A stretch of 64,000 nt of DNA from Halomonas colorata (GTDB taxonomy: Bacteria > Pseudomonadota > Gammaproteobacteria > Pseudomonadales > Halomonadaceae), in contig NZ_JABUZA010000008.1 in the NCBI RefSeq assembly GCF_014897985.1, positions 62,001 to 126,000 on the forward strand, in the 5' to 3' direction. The notes under the pieces are model-generated. The model ran no database searches and was not told where the DNA came from. It was given only the letters and a program-made list of their open reading frames with translations. The first letter of the stretch is position 1; each line of letters opens with the position of its first letter. The position numbers were made by a program, and so were the translations under genes. Positions 10,064 to 19,359 of this stretch are shown piece by piece.

Positions 10064-10795
10064 GTGCTTTCCAATATACGCATCGTGCTTGTGCAAACCT
10101 TCCACCCTGGCAACATTGGTGCCGCCGCGCGCGCCATGAAAACCATGGGACTAACCAACCTTGTACTGGTTAATCCTCGTTGCTTTCCTGATGAAGAAGC
10201 AACGCGGCTAGCGGCAGGTGCAACGGATGTTCTGGAAAAAGCGCTAGTGGTTACTAGCCTCGAAGATGCTGTGCAGGACTGCGTGCAGGTAGTAGGTGCC
10301 AGCGCGCGGCTGCGCAGCCTGCCGCTGCCCCACTTCGACGAACCCGATGATATGGCCGAGCAGGTCATCTCGAACGCGACCAACGCGCCGGTTGCCCTGG
10401 TATTTGGTCGTGAGCGCTCAGGCTTAACCAACGACGAGATACGCTGCTGTACCCACCAAGTAAGTATCCCGGCCAACCCTGAGTACGGTATCTTAAATCT
10501 TTCTCAAGCCGTTCAAATTCTGGCCTATGAGACCCATCGCGCTTGGCGAAAACGTGATGCGAGTGACTTTAGCTACCAGCGCCCCCTTGAAGCTACCCCG
10601 CCCAGCCGCGAACAATTTGTGCATTTCCAGGATCATCTGGGCCGTTTAATGCAGCAAAGCGGCTTTCTTACCCAACCGCATGCACGTACCGAGGAACAGC
10701 TTCAAACCCTTTTTTCTCGCGCCCAGCCCAGCCGTAAAGAGCTTTCACTGCTGCGTGGATTACTTAGTGCCTTCGAAGCCCATTTGCCTAAATAG
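10064..10795 (+). CDS. trmJ: tRNA (cytidine/uridine-2'-O)-methyltransferase TrmJ
   Basis: SPOUT-class methyltransferase that adds a 2'-O-methyl group to position 32 of several tRNAs using S-adenosylmethionine. The 243 residues include the N-terminal VQTFHPGNIGAAARAMKTMG, the knot-forming LVFGRERSGLTNDEI and IPANPEYGILNLSQAVQI, all strong TrmJ signatures. The C-terminal 80 residues are the TrmJ extension. The start is GTG with a weak AGGT upstream. It stands alone between two terminators. Confidence 0.92.
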   Translation: MLSNIRIVLVQTFHPGNIGAAARAMKTMGLTNLVLVNPRCFPDEEATRLAAGATDVLEKALVVTSLEDAVQDCVQVVGASARLRSLPLPHFDEPDDMAEQVISNATNAPVALVFGRERSGLTNDEIRCCTHQVSIPANPEYGILNLSQAVQILAYETHRAWRKRDASDFSYQRPLEATPPSREQFVHFQDHLGRLMQQSGFLTQPHARTEEQLQTLFSRAQPSRKELSLLRGLLSAFEAHLPK

Positions 10796-10811
10796 CCACA
10801 ACCGCTTACAT

Positions 10812-10840
10812 AAAAACGGCAGCCACTGGCTGCCGTTTTT
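10812..10840 (+). terminator. trmJ terminator
   Basis: AAAAACGGCAGCCA and TGGCTGCCGTTTTT form a near-perfect stem with a very short loop. The symmetric A and T flanks let it also act for the convergent antiporter gene. Confidence 0.88.
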
Positions 10841-10952
10841 ATGACGTTACTTTTCGGTGCTAATTTTTTTAAGAACTATTTTTTAAGAACTATTTTAAGA
10901 ATTTTTTTAAGAGCTTCTTTTTTAGCACTGCTTGGTAGCTACAGCATGACGA

Positions 10953-12299
10953 TTAAAGCGTCATGGCCGCCAGCCAGCCAAAGGCAATCAGCGGCAGATT
11001 GTAGTGCAAAAACGTCGGCACCACGCTATCCCATATATGGTCATGCTGCCCATCGACATTTAAGCCAGCCGTTGGCCCAAGGGTTGAGTCAGAAGCGGGT
11101 GAACCAGCATCCCCCAGGGCGGCTGCGGTTCCCACTAGCACGACCGTCGCCAAGGGCGAAAATCCAAACTGTACGGCCAGGGGTACAAAGATCGCGGCAA
11201 TAATCGGGATCGTTGAAAAAGAAGAGCCGATGCCCAGAGTGATGAATAGACCCACCAGCAGCATTACCAGCGCTGCGACGCCGCGGTTATCACCAAATAT
11301 CTCAAAAGCTCCCGCAACCAAAGCATCAATATCACCGGTCGACTTCATTACTTCGGCAAAGCCAGCCGCCGAAATCATGATAAATCCGATCAGCGCCATC
11401 ATCCGCATACCGCTGGTAAACAGGTCGTCGGCTTCACGCCATTTAAAAATCCCGCCGATGGATAGCAGGCCGATGCCAACCAAACCGCCTAAAATCATCG
11501 AACCGCTGTAAAGCTGCAACCCCAGTGCCGCCACAATTGCCACACCGGACATTATCAAGCCTAACTTATGCGGTTTGGCAGGCGTATTTACGTGCTGCGC
11601 GTTGCTCATCGCCAGGTCTTTGCTGGAATACTCGCGGCCACCGCGATAGCTAAAGAACAAAGCCACTAAAAGCCCAATGGCCATGCCGCCCACAGGTATC
11701 GCCATGGCCATAGGCACCATGGCACGGGTAATTTCCAGACCCAGGGGGGCACCTGCGCTGTTTAAATTCGCCAGCAGAATATCGTTAAGGAAAATAGCCC
11801 CAAACCCGACCGGCAGCAGCATATAAGGCGCGGTTAAACCAAAGGTCAGCGCGCAGGCTACCGCACGACGGTCTAGCTGGAGGCGATTCATGACGGTTAA
11901 CAGCGGCGGAATTAAAACCGGAATAAAGGCGATATGCACGGGGATCGCATTTTGCGATGAAATCGCCACCAGTAACACGGCAGTGAGGAGCAGCATTTTA
12001 ACGCGCGCCTGATGCTTTATCGTCGTCTCTTTACCCAGCATGGTAATCAATCGATTCGCCAGCATGTCTGGCAACCCAGAGCGCGAGATTGCCACGGCAA
12101 AAGCGCCCAGCGTGGCATAGGCCAGCGCCACTTGAGCGCCCCCGCCGACCCCGTTGTTAAACGCCTCCAGGGTTTGATCAAGCGTAAGGCCGCCCACCAA
12201 GCCCCCAACCAAGGCGCCTAAAACCAAGGCAAAGACAACAGACACACGTAAAAGCGACAGTACTACCATAACGAGTACTGCAAGTATCACTGCATTCAT
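10953..12299 (-). CDS. Na+/H+ antiporter family protein
   Basis: 448-residue inner-membrane protein with about 11-12 hydrophobic helices, similar to the YuiF/NhaC-like antiporter families. Conserved-looking stretches include [20 protein letters not shown] near the middle and [18 protein letters not shown] near the C-terminus, where polar residues break membrane segments as in ion sites. The expected role is sodium export for proton import, apt for a halophile. The exact ion and the family are inferred. It is divergent from the GntP-family permease, with 296 bases between. Confidence 0.75.
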   Translation of the reverse strand: MNAVILAVLVMVVLSLLRVSVVFALVLGALVGGLVGGLTLDQTLEAFNNGVGGGAQVALAYATLGAFAVAISRSGLPDMLANRLITMLGKETTIKHQARVKMLLLTAVLLVAISSQNAIPVHIAFIPVLIPPLLTVMNRLQLDRRAVACALTFGLTAPYMLLPVGFGAIFLNDILLANLNSAGAPLGLEITRAMVPMAMAIPVGGMAIGLLVALFFSYRGGREYSSKDLAMSNAQHVNTPAKPHKLGLIMSGVAIVAALGLQLYSGSMILGGLVGIGLLSIGGIFKWREADDLFTSGMRMMALIGFIMISAAGFAEVMKSTGDIDALVAGAFEIFGDNRGVAALVMLLVGLFITLGIGSSFSTIPIIAAIFVPLAVQFGFSPLATVVLVGTAAALGDAGSPASDSTLGPTAGLNVDGQHDHIWDSVVPTFLHYNLPLIAFGWLAAMTL

Positions 12300-12595
12300 G
12301 AAGAGTTCCAGAGCGATGACAAAGTGATCAGGACGTGTATGAAAAGCAAGCGAACGCCTTGCGGCGCACTAATGAGCCAGCGGTTTGATACACAGCCTAA
12401 TATCGAAGGGGGCAAATTTTAGCAGATCGCTCGCTTACAAAAAGCATCCATTGCGTTATTTCTAAACGCCTGCGCTTACATATGGCGCTACTACTTTAGT
12501 CCCCCTACCATTGCTGCTTTGCAACATACTGCCTAGTATCCAAACCTTGGCGCTTATTTAATATTACTAATTTATATTTCTCTGGAGCAAAGAAC

Positions 12596-13990
12596 ATGGG
12601 CACGTTGGCGATTGCTGTTTCTCTGCTGTTATTGATGTTCCTGGCCTATCGAGGTATTTCGGTTCTCTTACTTGCGCCGTTAATGGCATCACTTGCGGTA
12701 CTGTTATCCGGTGACGGTGCATTTTTACTGCCGATCTATACCGACACGTTTATGCAGGCGCTGGGGAACTACGTTATGCAGTTCTTTCCGCTATTCTTGC
12801 TGGGCGCACTGTTTGGTCAATTGATGGCGGACTCCGGCGCGGCGCAGTCCATCTCCCACGGTATCGTCAGCAAGCTGGGCACCCACCACGTTGTGCTCAC
12901 GGTGGTGCTTGCCTGCGCCCTACTTACCTACGGCGGCGTTTCATTGTTCGTAGTGGCGTTTGCCATTTACCCCATCAGCCGCGAGCTGTTTCGCCACGCC
13001 AATGTTCCCAAACGCTTAATTCCGGCCAGTATTGCTCTGGGATCCTTCACCTTTACCATGACGGCCCTGCCGGGGACCCCCGCCATTCAAAATGCGATTC
13101 CTATCCCCTTTTTTGAAACCAATAGTTTTGCCGCGCCGGGGCTTGGGATTATTGCGGGGCTTATTATGCTAGGATTGGGTACTACCTACATACAGTCCCG
13201 CGTAAAAAAAGCGGCTGCCAACGGTGAAGGCTACGGCACTCATAAAGAGCGTGAAACAAGCACGGATAACGCCGACGCAACGCCCATCACGATGCCCCTG
13301 GCACTCGCAATAATTCCTTTGATAATGGTTATTGGCCTCAACGCCCTGTTTACCTACGGCATTTTTCCATCGCTGGATTTAAGCTTTATCAGTGAGGCCT
13401 TCGAAAATGTATCGCCAGACGCTCAGACCGGGCTCTGGGCGATTCTAATTGCGCTGTTAAGCGCATCGGCCTGGCTGATCATTACGCGCTGGAAATATTG
13501 GCTGGATTTAAAAGACACCATCAATAGAGGCGTCATGGGGTCGCTGTTACCGATTTTTAATACAGCTTCAGAAGTCGGCTATGGCGCCGTGATCGCAAGC
13601 CTTGCCGGCTTTGCAATTATTCGTGATGCGGTGCTTAACGTATCACCCAATAATCCGTTAATTTCCGAGGCGCTTGCCATGAGCGTACTGGCGGGGATTA
13701 CCGGATCCTCATCAGGCGGCCTTTCAATTGCTCTGCAAACCCTAGGCAGTGAGTACCTAGCAATGGCCCAGGAAGCGGGTATTAATCCTGAGCTAATGCA
13801 CCGTGTGGCTTCAATAGCCGCAGGCGGTATGGATACCCTGCCCCATTCCGGCGCGGTAATCACCCTGCTGGCTATTTGTGGTCTCACTCATCGTCAGTCT
13901 TATGCCAACGTTGCGATGGTCACGATAGTGCTACCCGTGATCGCACTTATCAGCGTGATTACCTTGGGTACCTTATTTGGCAGTTTCTGA
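12596..13990 (+). CDS. GntP-family permease
   Basis: 464-residue inner-membrane permease with about 12 helices. The GntP family transports gluconate, related sugar acids, or 3-hydroxybutyrate with protons. Visible family-like stretches are TYGGVSLFVVAFAIYPI and MTALPGTPAIQNAIPIPFF in the first half, and GSSSGGLSIALQTL and AAGGMDTLPHSGAVITLLAI in the second half. The last block is well conserved in this family. No catabolic kinase or dehydrogenase for a sugar acid is adjacent, so the substrate is open. It is preceded by a good ribosome-binding site (CTGGAGC). Confidence 0.82.
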   Translation: MGTLAIAVSLLLLMFLAYRGISVLLLAPLMASLAVLLSGDGAFLLPIYTDTFMQALGNYVMQFFPLFLLGALFGQLMADSGAAQSISHGIVSKLGTHHVVLTVVLACALLTYGGVSLFVVAFAIYPISRELFRHANVPKRLIPASIALGSFTFTMTALPGTPAIQNAIPIPFFETNSFAAPGLGIIAGLIMLGLGTTYIQSRVKKAAANGEGYGTHKERETSTDNADATPITMPLALAIIPLIMVIGLNALFTYGIFPSLDLSFISEAFENVSPDAQTGLWAILIALLSASAWLIITRWKYWLDLKDTINRGVMGSLLPIFNTASEVGYGAVIASLAGFAIIRDAVLNVSPNNPLISEALAMSVLAGITGSSSGGLSIALQTLGSEYLAMAQEAGINPELMHRVASIAAGGMDTLPHSGAVITLLAICGLTHRQSYANVAMVTIVLPVIALISVITLGTLFGSF

Positions 13991-14093
13991 GTTTAAAGAA
14001 CGAGCATTTGCGTAAGATCAAAATTTTATACGAGGAAAACCGTTATTCTTTCTATCACCTCCCATTAACACACTACCCTCGGCCTGATGAAGC

Positions 14094-14861
14094 ATGGAAA
14101 TAGTCGTATCGCTTGTAAGGCAAATGCGTGAAAGCCTGCGTGACCTAGCCCCGGTGGTGTTGGTCATGGCTTTTTTTCAATTGGTGGTTCTCCGCCAACC
14201 TCTACCCTCAACACTTGACCTGGCTGACCTGCTAACGGGTCTAATATGTGTTGTTATTGGGCTGACGCTTTTTATCAAAGGGCTTGAGTTCGGTCTATTT
14301 CCGGTAGGCGAAAGTTTAGCGCGCGCATTTGTCACCAAAGGGTCTCTTGTGTGGCTTCTGCTATTTGCCTTTGCCCTAGGGTTTGGCTCAACAGTTGCCG
14401 AACCCGCCCTGATAGCCGTTGCCAATCAGGCTGCTAACGTTGTCGCCGAAGGCGGTCTTATCAATCACACCGATGCTGCCCGCCAGATGTTTGCGTCAAG
14501 CTTACGTATGGTGGTGGCTGCTTCCGTGGGTAGTGCCGTGGTTGTAGGCGTACTACGGATTTTCAAAGGCTGGCCGCTGCACTTAATGATCATCAGCGGC
14601 TACGTGATCGTACTTTTATTAACACTATTAGTGCCTGCAGAAATAGTGGGTATCGCCTACGACTCCGGCGGCGTCACTACATCAACCATTACCGTGCCGC
14701 TGGTAACCGCGCTAGGTGTAGGTTTGGCGTCATCCATTAAGGGGCGCAGCCCTATGCTGGACGGTTTTGGCTTGATTGCTTTTGCGTCGGTGATGCCGAT
14801 TATTTTTGTGCTGCTGTTTAGCATTATTGGCTTACCTTTTCTCCCCGGTGTGGCCTTATGA
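14094..14861 (+). CDS. umpA: DUF1538 membrane protein, first subunit of a pair
   Basis: 255-residue membrane protein with about seven hydrophobic helices. Signature stretches are [12 protein letters not shown] near residue 103, [15 protein letters not shown] near residue 188 and [15 protein letters not shown] near residue 220. The next gene encodes a homologue with the same three motifs. As I recall, such a pair from Halomonas zhaodongensis (UmpAB) was shown to act as a two-component Na+(Li+,K+)/H+ antiporter, with both subunits needed. The stop overlaps the next start by 4 bases (ATGA), which fits obligate co-expression. The gene symbol is given by analogy only. Confidence 0.8.
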   Translation: MEIVVSLVRQMRESLRDLAPVVLVMAFFQLVVLRQPLPSTLDLADLLTGLICVVIGLTLFIKGLEFGLFPVGESLARAFVTKGSLVWLLLFAFALGFGSTVAEPALIAVANQAANVVAEGGLINHTDAARQMFASSLRMVVAASVGSAVVVGVLRIFKGWPLHLMIISGYVIVLLLTLLVPAEIVGIAYDSGGVTTSTITVPLVTALGVGLASSIKGRSPMLDGFGLIAFASVMPIIFVLLFSIIGLPFLPGVAL

Positions 14862-15655
14862 ACTTATGGGGCACGCTATGGGATACGCTGCTGGATATAC
14901 TGCCCATTGTGGCGGTAATCTTTGGCTTTCAATACGGGGTGATACGTAAGCCCATAAAACATCTGGCTCGAGTTATTGTGGGCTTTGTGATGGTCTGGAT
15001 AGGTCTATCACTTTTTTTAGTGGGTCTTGAACAGGCACTTTTCCCCATGGGTGAGTTGATGGCCACCCAGCTAACCAATGCCGATTTTTTACCCATGCTT
15101 GAAGAAGGCTCACAGCGACATTGGCGTGATTACTTTTGGGTCTATGTATTCGCGTTTACCATTGGTGCCAGCACCACGCTTGCTGAGCCTTCGTTAATTG
15201 CAGTGTCCATTAAGGCAGGCGAAATATCCGGCGGAACGATTAACCCTCTTATGCTGCGTATTGCCGTTTCGCTGGGTATGGCACTCGGCATTACGCTAGG
15301 CGCCTGGCGAATCGTGATGGGCTGGCCGTTACATTGGTTTATCTTTGCGGCTTACCTACTGGTGATTATTCAAACGCTTCGCTCACCGCGCTCCATTATT
15401 CCGCTGGCCTTTGATTCAGGCGGGGTCACTACCTCTACCATTACCGTGCCCATTATTGCTGCGCTAGGGCTCGGTTTGGCATCCTCCATCCCAGGACGAA
15501 GCCCTCTAATGGACGGATTTGGAATGATCGCACTGGCCTGTCTATTTCCCATCATTAGCGTTATGGGGTACGCCCAGATCGCACAGTGGGCCAGTAAATG
15601 TAAACCTAAGAAAAAACCTCAGCAAATGCCAAGAGAAGACAACAATGCGCTTTAA
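14858..15655 (+). CDS. umpB: DUF1538 membrane protein, second subunit of a pair
   Basis: 265 residues, homologous to the upstream gene product. It repeats the motifs [30 protein letters not shown] and [15 protein letters not shown], then ends in a basic tail ([15 protein letters not shown]) likely in the cytoplasm. It is expected to pair with the upstream protein as a heteromeric cation/proton antiporter. The downstream PII-like gene starts inside its last codons (11-base overlap), tying all three genes into one translationally coupled operon. The basic tail is a possible contact for the PII-like protein; that is inference. Confidence 0.8.
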   Translation: MNLWGTLWDTLLDILPIVAVIFGFQYGVIRKPIKHLARVIVGFVMVWIGLSLFLVGLEQALFPMGELMATQLTNADFLPMLEEGSQRHWRDYFWVYVFAFTIGASTTLAEPSLIAVSIKAGEISGGTINPLMLRIAVSLGMALGITLGAWRIVMGWPLHWFIFAAYLLVIIQTLRSPRSIIPLAFDSGGVTTSTITVPIIAALGLGLASSIPGRSPLMDGFGMIALACLFPIISVMGYAQIAQWASKCKPKKKPQQMPREDNNAL

Positions 15656-15995
15656 ATTGATTGTGGCACTGGTCGAAGATGAAAGAACCGACGCTCTTTT
15701 AAAGGCGGCACGTGACGCTGGCGCCACGGGAGCGACCGTCATCAACAATGCCCGGGGCGAAGGCCTGGAAAAAGCCCGAGGCATTTTCGGTATGGAGATT
15801 ACGGCTCAGCGCGATATGCTGCTTTTTTTGGCGGAAGAGCATATTAGTCGCCATATTCTAGAATCCATTGCTCGCGTGGGCGAGTTCGATGAGACCTCAG
15901 GCACCGGGATCGCCTTTCAACTTGATGTGGAAGATGCCGTTGGCGTCAAACATCAAATTGAAGCGCTTTCCGGCGCTCCCGGCTCGCCCCTTTAA
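15645..15995 (+). CDS. PII-like signalling protein linked to the DUF1538 pair
   Basis: 116-residue PII-superfamily protein. The start [19 protein letters not shown] gives the first beta strand and helix. A T-loop-like segment (INNARGEGLEKARGIFGMEI) follows, then a B-loop-like stretch (ETSGTGIAFQLDVEDAVGV) that replaces the ATP-binding TGxxGDGKIF of GlnB/GlnK. The tyrosine that is uridylylated in GlnB is absent. PII-like proteins often sit beside the transporter they gate by nucleotide binding (for example SbtB with SbtA). This suggests it regulates the DUF1538 antiporter. It is not a canonical nitrogen PII. Confidence 0.82.
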   Translation: MRFKLIVALVEDERTDALLKAARDAGATGATVINNARGEGLEKARGIFGMEITAQRDMLLFLAEEHISRHILESIARVGEFDETSGTGIAFQLDVEDAVGVKHQIEALSGAPGSPL

Positions 15996-16023
15996 CATGG
16001 CATGGCTGCTAGCCCATTGGCTG

Positions 16024-16959
16024 CTAGCCCATTCTCCAATGGCGCCACTGCCTTGAAATAAGACCCTGCTTGGGCGAAAAGAGCAGCGCCATCACGAAGA
16101 ATGCAAATGCTACCAATACAATGGCACCGCCGGAGGCAACGTTAAACACAACCGATAGCCAAAGCCCGATGACCGCAGAGCAAACGCCGATAGATACCGA
16201 AATCAGCAGCATTATTTTGAAACGATCCGTTAGCAGATGCGCCGTTGCCCCTGGGGTAATTAACATCGCCACTACGAGAATAATGCCTACAGTTTCCAAG
16301 CTGGCAACAATCGTCAAGGTTAGTAAAAGAATCAGGCCGTAATGAATAATTTGAGTATTAAAACCTAGCGCTTGCGCCTGCTGGGGATCAAAGGCATATA
16401 ACAGCAAAGGACGATACGCGAGCCACACCGTTAAAATGGCAATGACGCTGGCAACAAAGGTGAGCATTAGTGCTGAATGCTTAACACCCAATACGTTGCC
16501 AAATAAAATGTGCATTAAGTGGGTGCTGGAAGCCAGCTTACTGATAATCACCACCCCCAGGGCAAACGAGGCGGTAAACATCAGCCCCATTGCGGCGTCA
16601 GATTTGATCCGCGTGTTTCTTTCAATCGCCCCGATACCCACCGATGTCAGTGCGCCGGTAATAAATGCGCCCACAAAAAAAGGCCATCCCAGCAAGTACG
16701 CAATCGCCACACCAGGCAGCACGGCATGGGAAATGGCATCGCCTAAAAGCGACCAGCGCTTTAGCACTACATAGCAGGAAAGCATTCCACAAATGGCGCC
16801 AACCAGAACCGATGTAAGCAGCGCCCGTTGCATAAACGCATATTGAAAGGCATCGGATATGCTGCTGGGCAACAGGTTAACCACGGTCATTAATGCCGTT
16901 ATCAATCCACTTACCAGGGCGTCGCTAAACGCTTCAATCATCAACATACTATCAACCAC
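16024..16959 (-). CDS. metal ABC transporter permease (manganese/zinc/iron type)
   Basis: 311-residue membrane subunit of the ABC-3 family, with about eight to nine helices. Family motifs visible are LLGDAISHAVLPGVAIAYL near residue 72, the middle GIGAIERNTRIKSDAAMG and the C-terminal LVVAMLITPGATAHLLTDR. It works with the ATPase and binding protein just upstream. The start is taken as GTG with AAGGG upstream; an ATG four codons in is also possible. Assignment to manganese rests on the adjacent MntR-type repressor; zinc or iron cannot be excluded. Confidence 0.86.
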   Translation of the reverse strand: MVDSMLMIEAFSDALVSGLITALMTVVNLLPSSISDAFQYAFMQRALLTSVLVGAICGMLSCYVVLKRWSLLGDAISHAVLPGVAIAYLLGWPFFVGAFITGALTSVGIGAIERNTRIKSDAAMGLMFTASFALGVVIISKLASSTHLMHILFGNVLGVKHSALMLTFVASVIAILTVWLAYRPLLLYAFDPQQAQALGFNTQIIHYGLILLLTLTIVASLETVGIILVVAMLITPGATAHLLTDRFKIMLLISVSIGVCSAVIGLWLSVVFNVASGGAIVLVAFAFFVMALLFSPKQGLISRQWRHWRMG

Positions 16960-16964
16960 GTTAT

Positions 16965-17792
16965 TTACCCTTGAGCGGGGCCATAGGCAGCCCCTGGCAT
17001 TGTTTGACGATCATTGACGGTCTGTTCGGTTGAGCTAACCGCAAGCTCCGCCAGTTTTGCTTCACTTAGCATTTCTTCCGGCGTACCGGTGCCTCGTACA
17101 AAACGGTTGATCAGCACGACATGATCCACATGGCGACGTGCACCCGGCATATCATGAGTGACCATAATCACGGTATTACCCGCCTCCCGCTCACGGCGCA
17201 GTACCGAAAGAATAAGTTTTTCGCTAGGCGGATCAACACCCGCCAATGGCTCATCCAAAAGTAAAATATTAGCCTGCTGGGCAAGCGCCCGAGCTAACAG
17301 TACACGTTTTTTCTGGCCGCCAGAAAGCTCTCCGATCGGCCGATCCGCATAGGCCAGCATATCCACGGCCACCAACGCGTCTCGCACCGCTTCGCTATGC
17401 CGAGCATGGTGCCAGCGAGCAGGCAGCAGCCTGCGCCACAAGGCATCCTGTCGCATATGCCCATAGCGCCCCCCCATGACGGTTTCCCATACCGAGACGG
17501 GAAAGTCCCATTCAATCGCCTCTCGCTGGGCCATATAGGCGATATGCCCTGCCCGGCGATGGATGACAATCGGCTCGTCAAAGGCCTTTACACTGCCCTG
17601 CAGCGGCTTCATGCTGCCGGTCAATACGTGAAATAGCGTCGATTTACCCGCACCGTTTGGCCCAACGATCGCCGTCCATTTGCCCTTGGGAAATGCAAGC
17701 TCGATGTTCTCTAGCACGGTGTTTCGCTGATAAGCCGCGTACAGGCCTTTCACTTCGATGGCTGCCACGGCACTCTGTGTGTTTCCTGTCAT
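16965..17792 (-). CDS. metal ABC transporter ATP-binding protein
   Basis: 275-residue ATPase that powers the metal importer. It has Walker A GPNGAGKST near residue 43, signature LSGGQ near residue 150, Walker B ILLLDEPLAG and the switch histidine in MVTHD. It lies between the binding-protein and permease genes with gaps of 6 and 5 bases, so the three form one operon. The roughly 30-residue C-terminal extension after the fold (ending YGPAQG) is poorly conserved. Confidence 0.9.
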   Translation of the reverse strand: MTGNTQSAVAAIEVKGLYAAYQRNTVLENIELAFPKGKWTAIVGPNGAGKSTLFHVLTGSMKPLQGSVKAFDEPIVIHRRAGHIAYMAQREAIEWDFPVSVWETVMGGRYGHMRQDALWRRLLPARWHHARHSEAVRDALVAVDMLAYADRPIGELSGGQKKRVLLARALAQQANILLLDEPLAGVDPPSEKLILSVLRREREAGNTVIMVTHDMPGARRHVDHVVLINRFVRGTGTPEEMLSEAKLAELAVSSTEQTVNDRQTMPGAAYGPAQG

Positions 17793-17798
17793 GGTGGG

Positions 17799-18716
17799 TT
17801 ACTCGGTTGCCAACGCGCGACGCAACATCGCAACGTTATGCCTTAACATTGCAAAATAATCTCCCGCCTCACCGTCAGGCTCGCTGAGCGAATCCACATA
17901 CAGCGGACCCGCCACAGGAATACCCGTGTCTTCGGCAAGGCTTGAAACATAGCGGTCTGAAATCGTACTTTCCCAGAAAATTGCCGCTGGCTGACGTTCG
18001 TTAATCATATCGATTACCCGCATGAGCTGGCGGGGCGAGCCTTCCGTTTCGGCGTTATTACCCCAAATACCGTCATGCTCAAATCCGTAGGCATCGGAAA
18101 AGTACAGAAACGCCGCTTCGCTGGAGAGCAAGACACGACGCTCTTCAGGAATATCGCTCAGCGCCTTTTGAAGCTCCGCATGAAGTTCCTGCAGCTCTGC
18201 CGTCACGGCTTTTGCGCGGGCTTCAATACCCTCAGCCTGTTCAGGCAATAAACCTTCCAATTCACTGGCGATCACCTCTACATAAGCGATAGCTGCCCGC
18301 GGATCGGTCCACATGTGTGGGTCTACATCGCCCTGCATATCGCCGATAGCAATATGCTGAACCGGGTATTCAGAGGCCTCGGCAACAGGAATCAAGGCAA
18401 CGTTGTCTTGAGTGGTCGCCTCTACCTGACGCATCCATTGCTCCAGCTGATAGCCGTTATAGAAAACGATATCGGCATCTTCCAGGGCCGCAAAATTGTC
18501 CGGCGTCAACTCCCACTCATGTACTTCGGCATTTATCGGCGTCAGCACAGACACATGTGCATCATTGCCCGCCACCTTGGCAACTAAATCGCCCAATACT
18601 GAAAAGGTGGAGACAACGTTAATAGGGGGTGAGAGCGTTTGCGCATGAGCGGTTGTAATGCTGCTCACCGCAGCAAGCAATAAGGCCGTTTTTAACCATG
18701 CTTTTCGCTGGCTCAT
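17799..18716 (-). CDS. metal ABC transporter substrate-binding protein
   Basis: Periplasmic cluster A-I metal receptor of 305 residues with a signal peptide ending TAHAQ. Candidate ligands of the metal site are His in NAEVHEWELTP, His in VDPHMWTDP, Glu in SSEAAFLYFSDAYGF and the late acidic residue region near LYVDSLSEP. There is no His-rich loop of the kind seen in ZnuA, which favours manganese or iron over zinc. The start ATG follows GGAG; a frame four codons longer overlaps that site. First gene of the operon, divergent from the MntR-type repressor. Confidence 0.88.
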   Translation of the reverse strand: MSQRKAWLKTALLLAAVSSITTAHAQTLSPPINVVSTFSVLGDLVAKVAGNDAHVSVLTPINAEVHEWELTPDNFAALEDADIVFYNGYQLEQWMRQVEATTQDNVALIPVAEASEYPVQHIAIGDMQGDVDPHMWTDPRAAIAYVEVIASELEGLLPEQAEGIEARAKAVTAELQELHAELQKALSDIPEERRVLLSSEAAFLYFSDAYGFEHDGIWGNNAETEGSPRQLMRVIDMINERQPAAIFWESTISDRYVSSLAEDTGIPVAGPLYVDSLSEPDGEAGDYFAMLRHNVAMLRRALATE

Positions 18717-18748
18717 ACCGTACTCCATTTAGGATCGCTTTAGTTACA

Positions 18749-18798
18749 ACTTTAGCTCAACAAAAAAGCATTGTGCAAATAGTTTAGCCTTGGCTAAC
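18749..18798 (-). promoter_or_regulatory. metal importer promoter and candidate MntR box
   Basis: On the minus strand TTGCAC (18773-18778) and TAAAGT (18749-18754) are 18 bases apart and face the importer genes. Four bases upstream lies the inverted repeat TTAGCC-TT-GGCTAA (18784-18797), resembling the core of E. coli MntR sites (ATAGC and GCTAT arms). It is shared with the mntR leader and may regulate both directions. Binding is inferred. Confidence 0.5.
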
Positions 18799-18864
18799 AA
18801 TTATTTCATAAAATGCGCTACCATGCCCCATTAGGATTTCCATTCACCTCGATACAGTTTACCA

Positions 18865-19356
18865 ATGAGTGATAACGATCAGTCGCATCCCAACGCCGCC
18901 GCCAGTATGAGCAACAGCAACTGTGGCGATGCATTACCGCCCGTTGGTCAACATACACGGCAATACGAAACCGTGCGTAATGCCCATGAGACCGAGTTAA
19001 TCGAAGATTATGTCGAGCTAATTGGTGACTTGATTCGCCATCGAGGTGAAGCCCGAGCCGCCGATATCGCCAACCGAATGGGCGTAAGCCAGGCAACGGT
19101 CTCCAAGATGATCCGGCGTTTAAACGAGCTTGGGTTGGTCACCAGCAGACCCTACCGTTCTCTGTTTTTAACGGAGGAAGGCCAAAAAATGGCGGAAATT
19201 TCCAGGAAGCGACATGATATTGTCCTGCATTTTTTGCGCGCCCTAGGTGTCAATGACACTACCGCGCGGATAGATGCCGAAGGCATGGAGCATCATGTCA
19301 GTGATGAAACGTTAACGATTATGCAGGGTTTTATCGACCAGCATGCTAAACGCTAG
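18865..19356 (+). CDS. mntR: MntR-type manganese-responsive repressor
   Basis: 163-residue DtxR/MntR-family regulator. After a variable 40-residue N-terminus comes the winged helix domain (RAADIANRMGVSQATVSKMI, residues 71-90) and then a dimerisation and metal domain (RHDIVLHFLRALGV, EGMEHHVSDETL). Proteobacterial MntR proteins have this length and lack the SH3-like domain of DtxR. Predicted to repress the divergent metal importer when manganese is plentiful. Confidence 0.88.
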   Translation: MSDNDQSHPNAAASMSNSNCGDALPPVGQHTRQYETVRNAHETELIEDYVELIGDLIRHRGEARAADIANRMGVSQATVSKMIRRLNELGLVTSRPYRSLFLTEEGQKMAEISRKRHDIVLHFLRALGVNDTTARIDAEGMEHHVSDETLTIMQGFIDQHAKR

Positions 19357-19359
19357 CAG

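Noticed and set aside
15645-15995. Canonical nitrogen-regulatory PII (GlnB/GlnK)
   Set aside because: The uridylylated tyrosine and the ATP B-loop are missing, and there is no amtB next to it.
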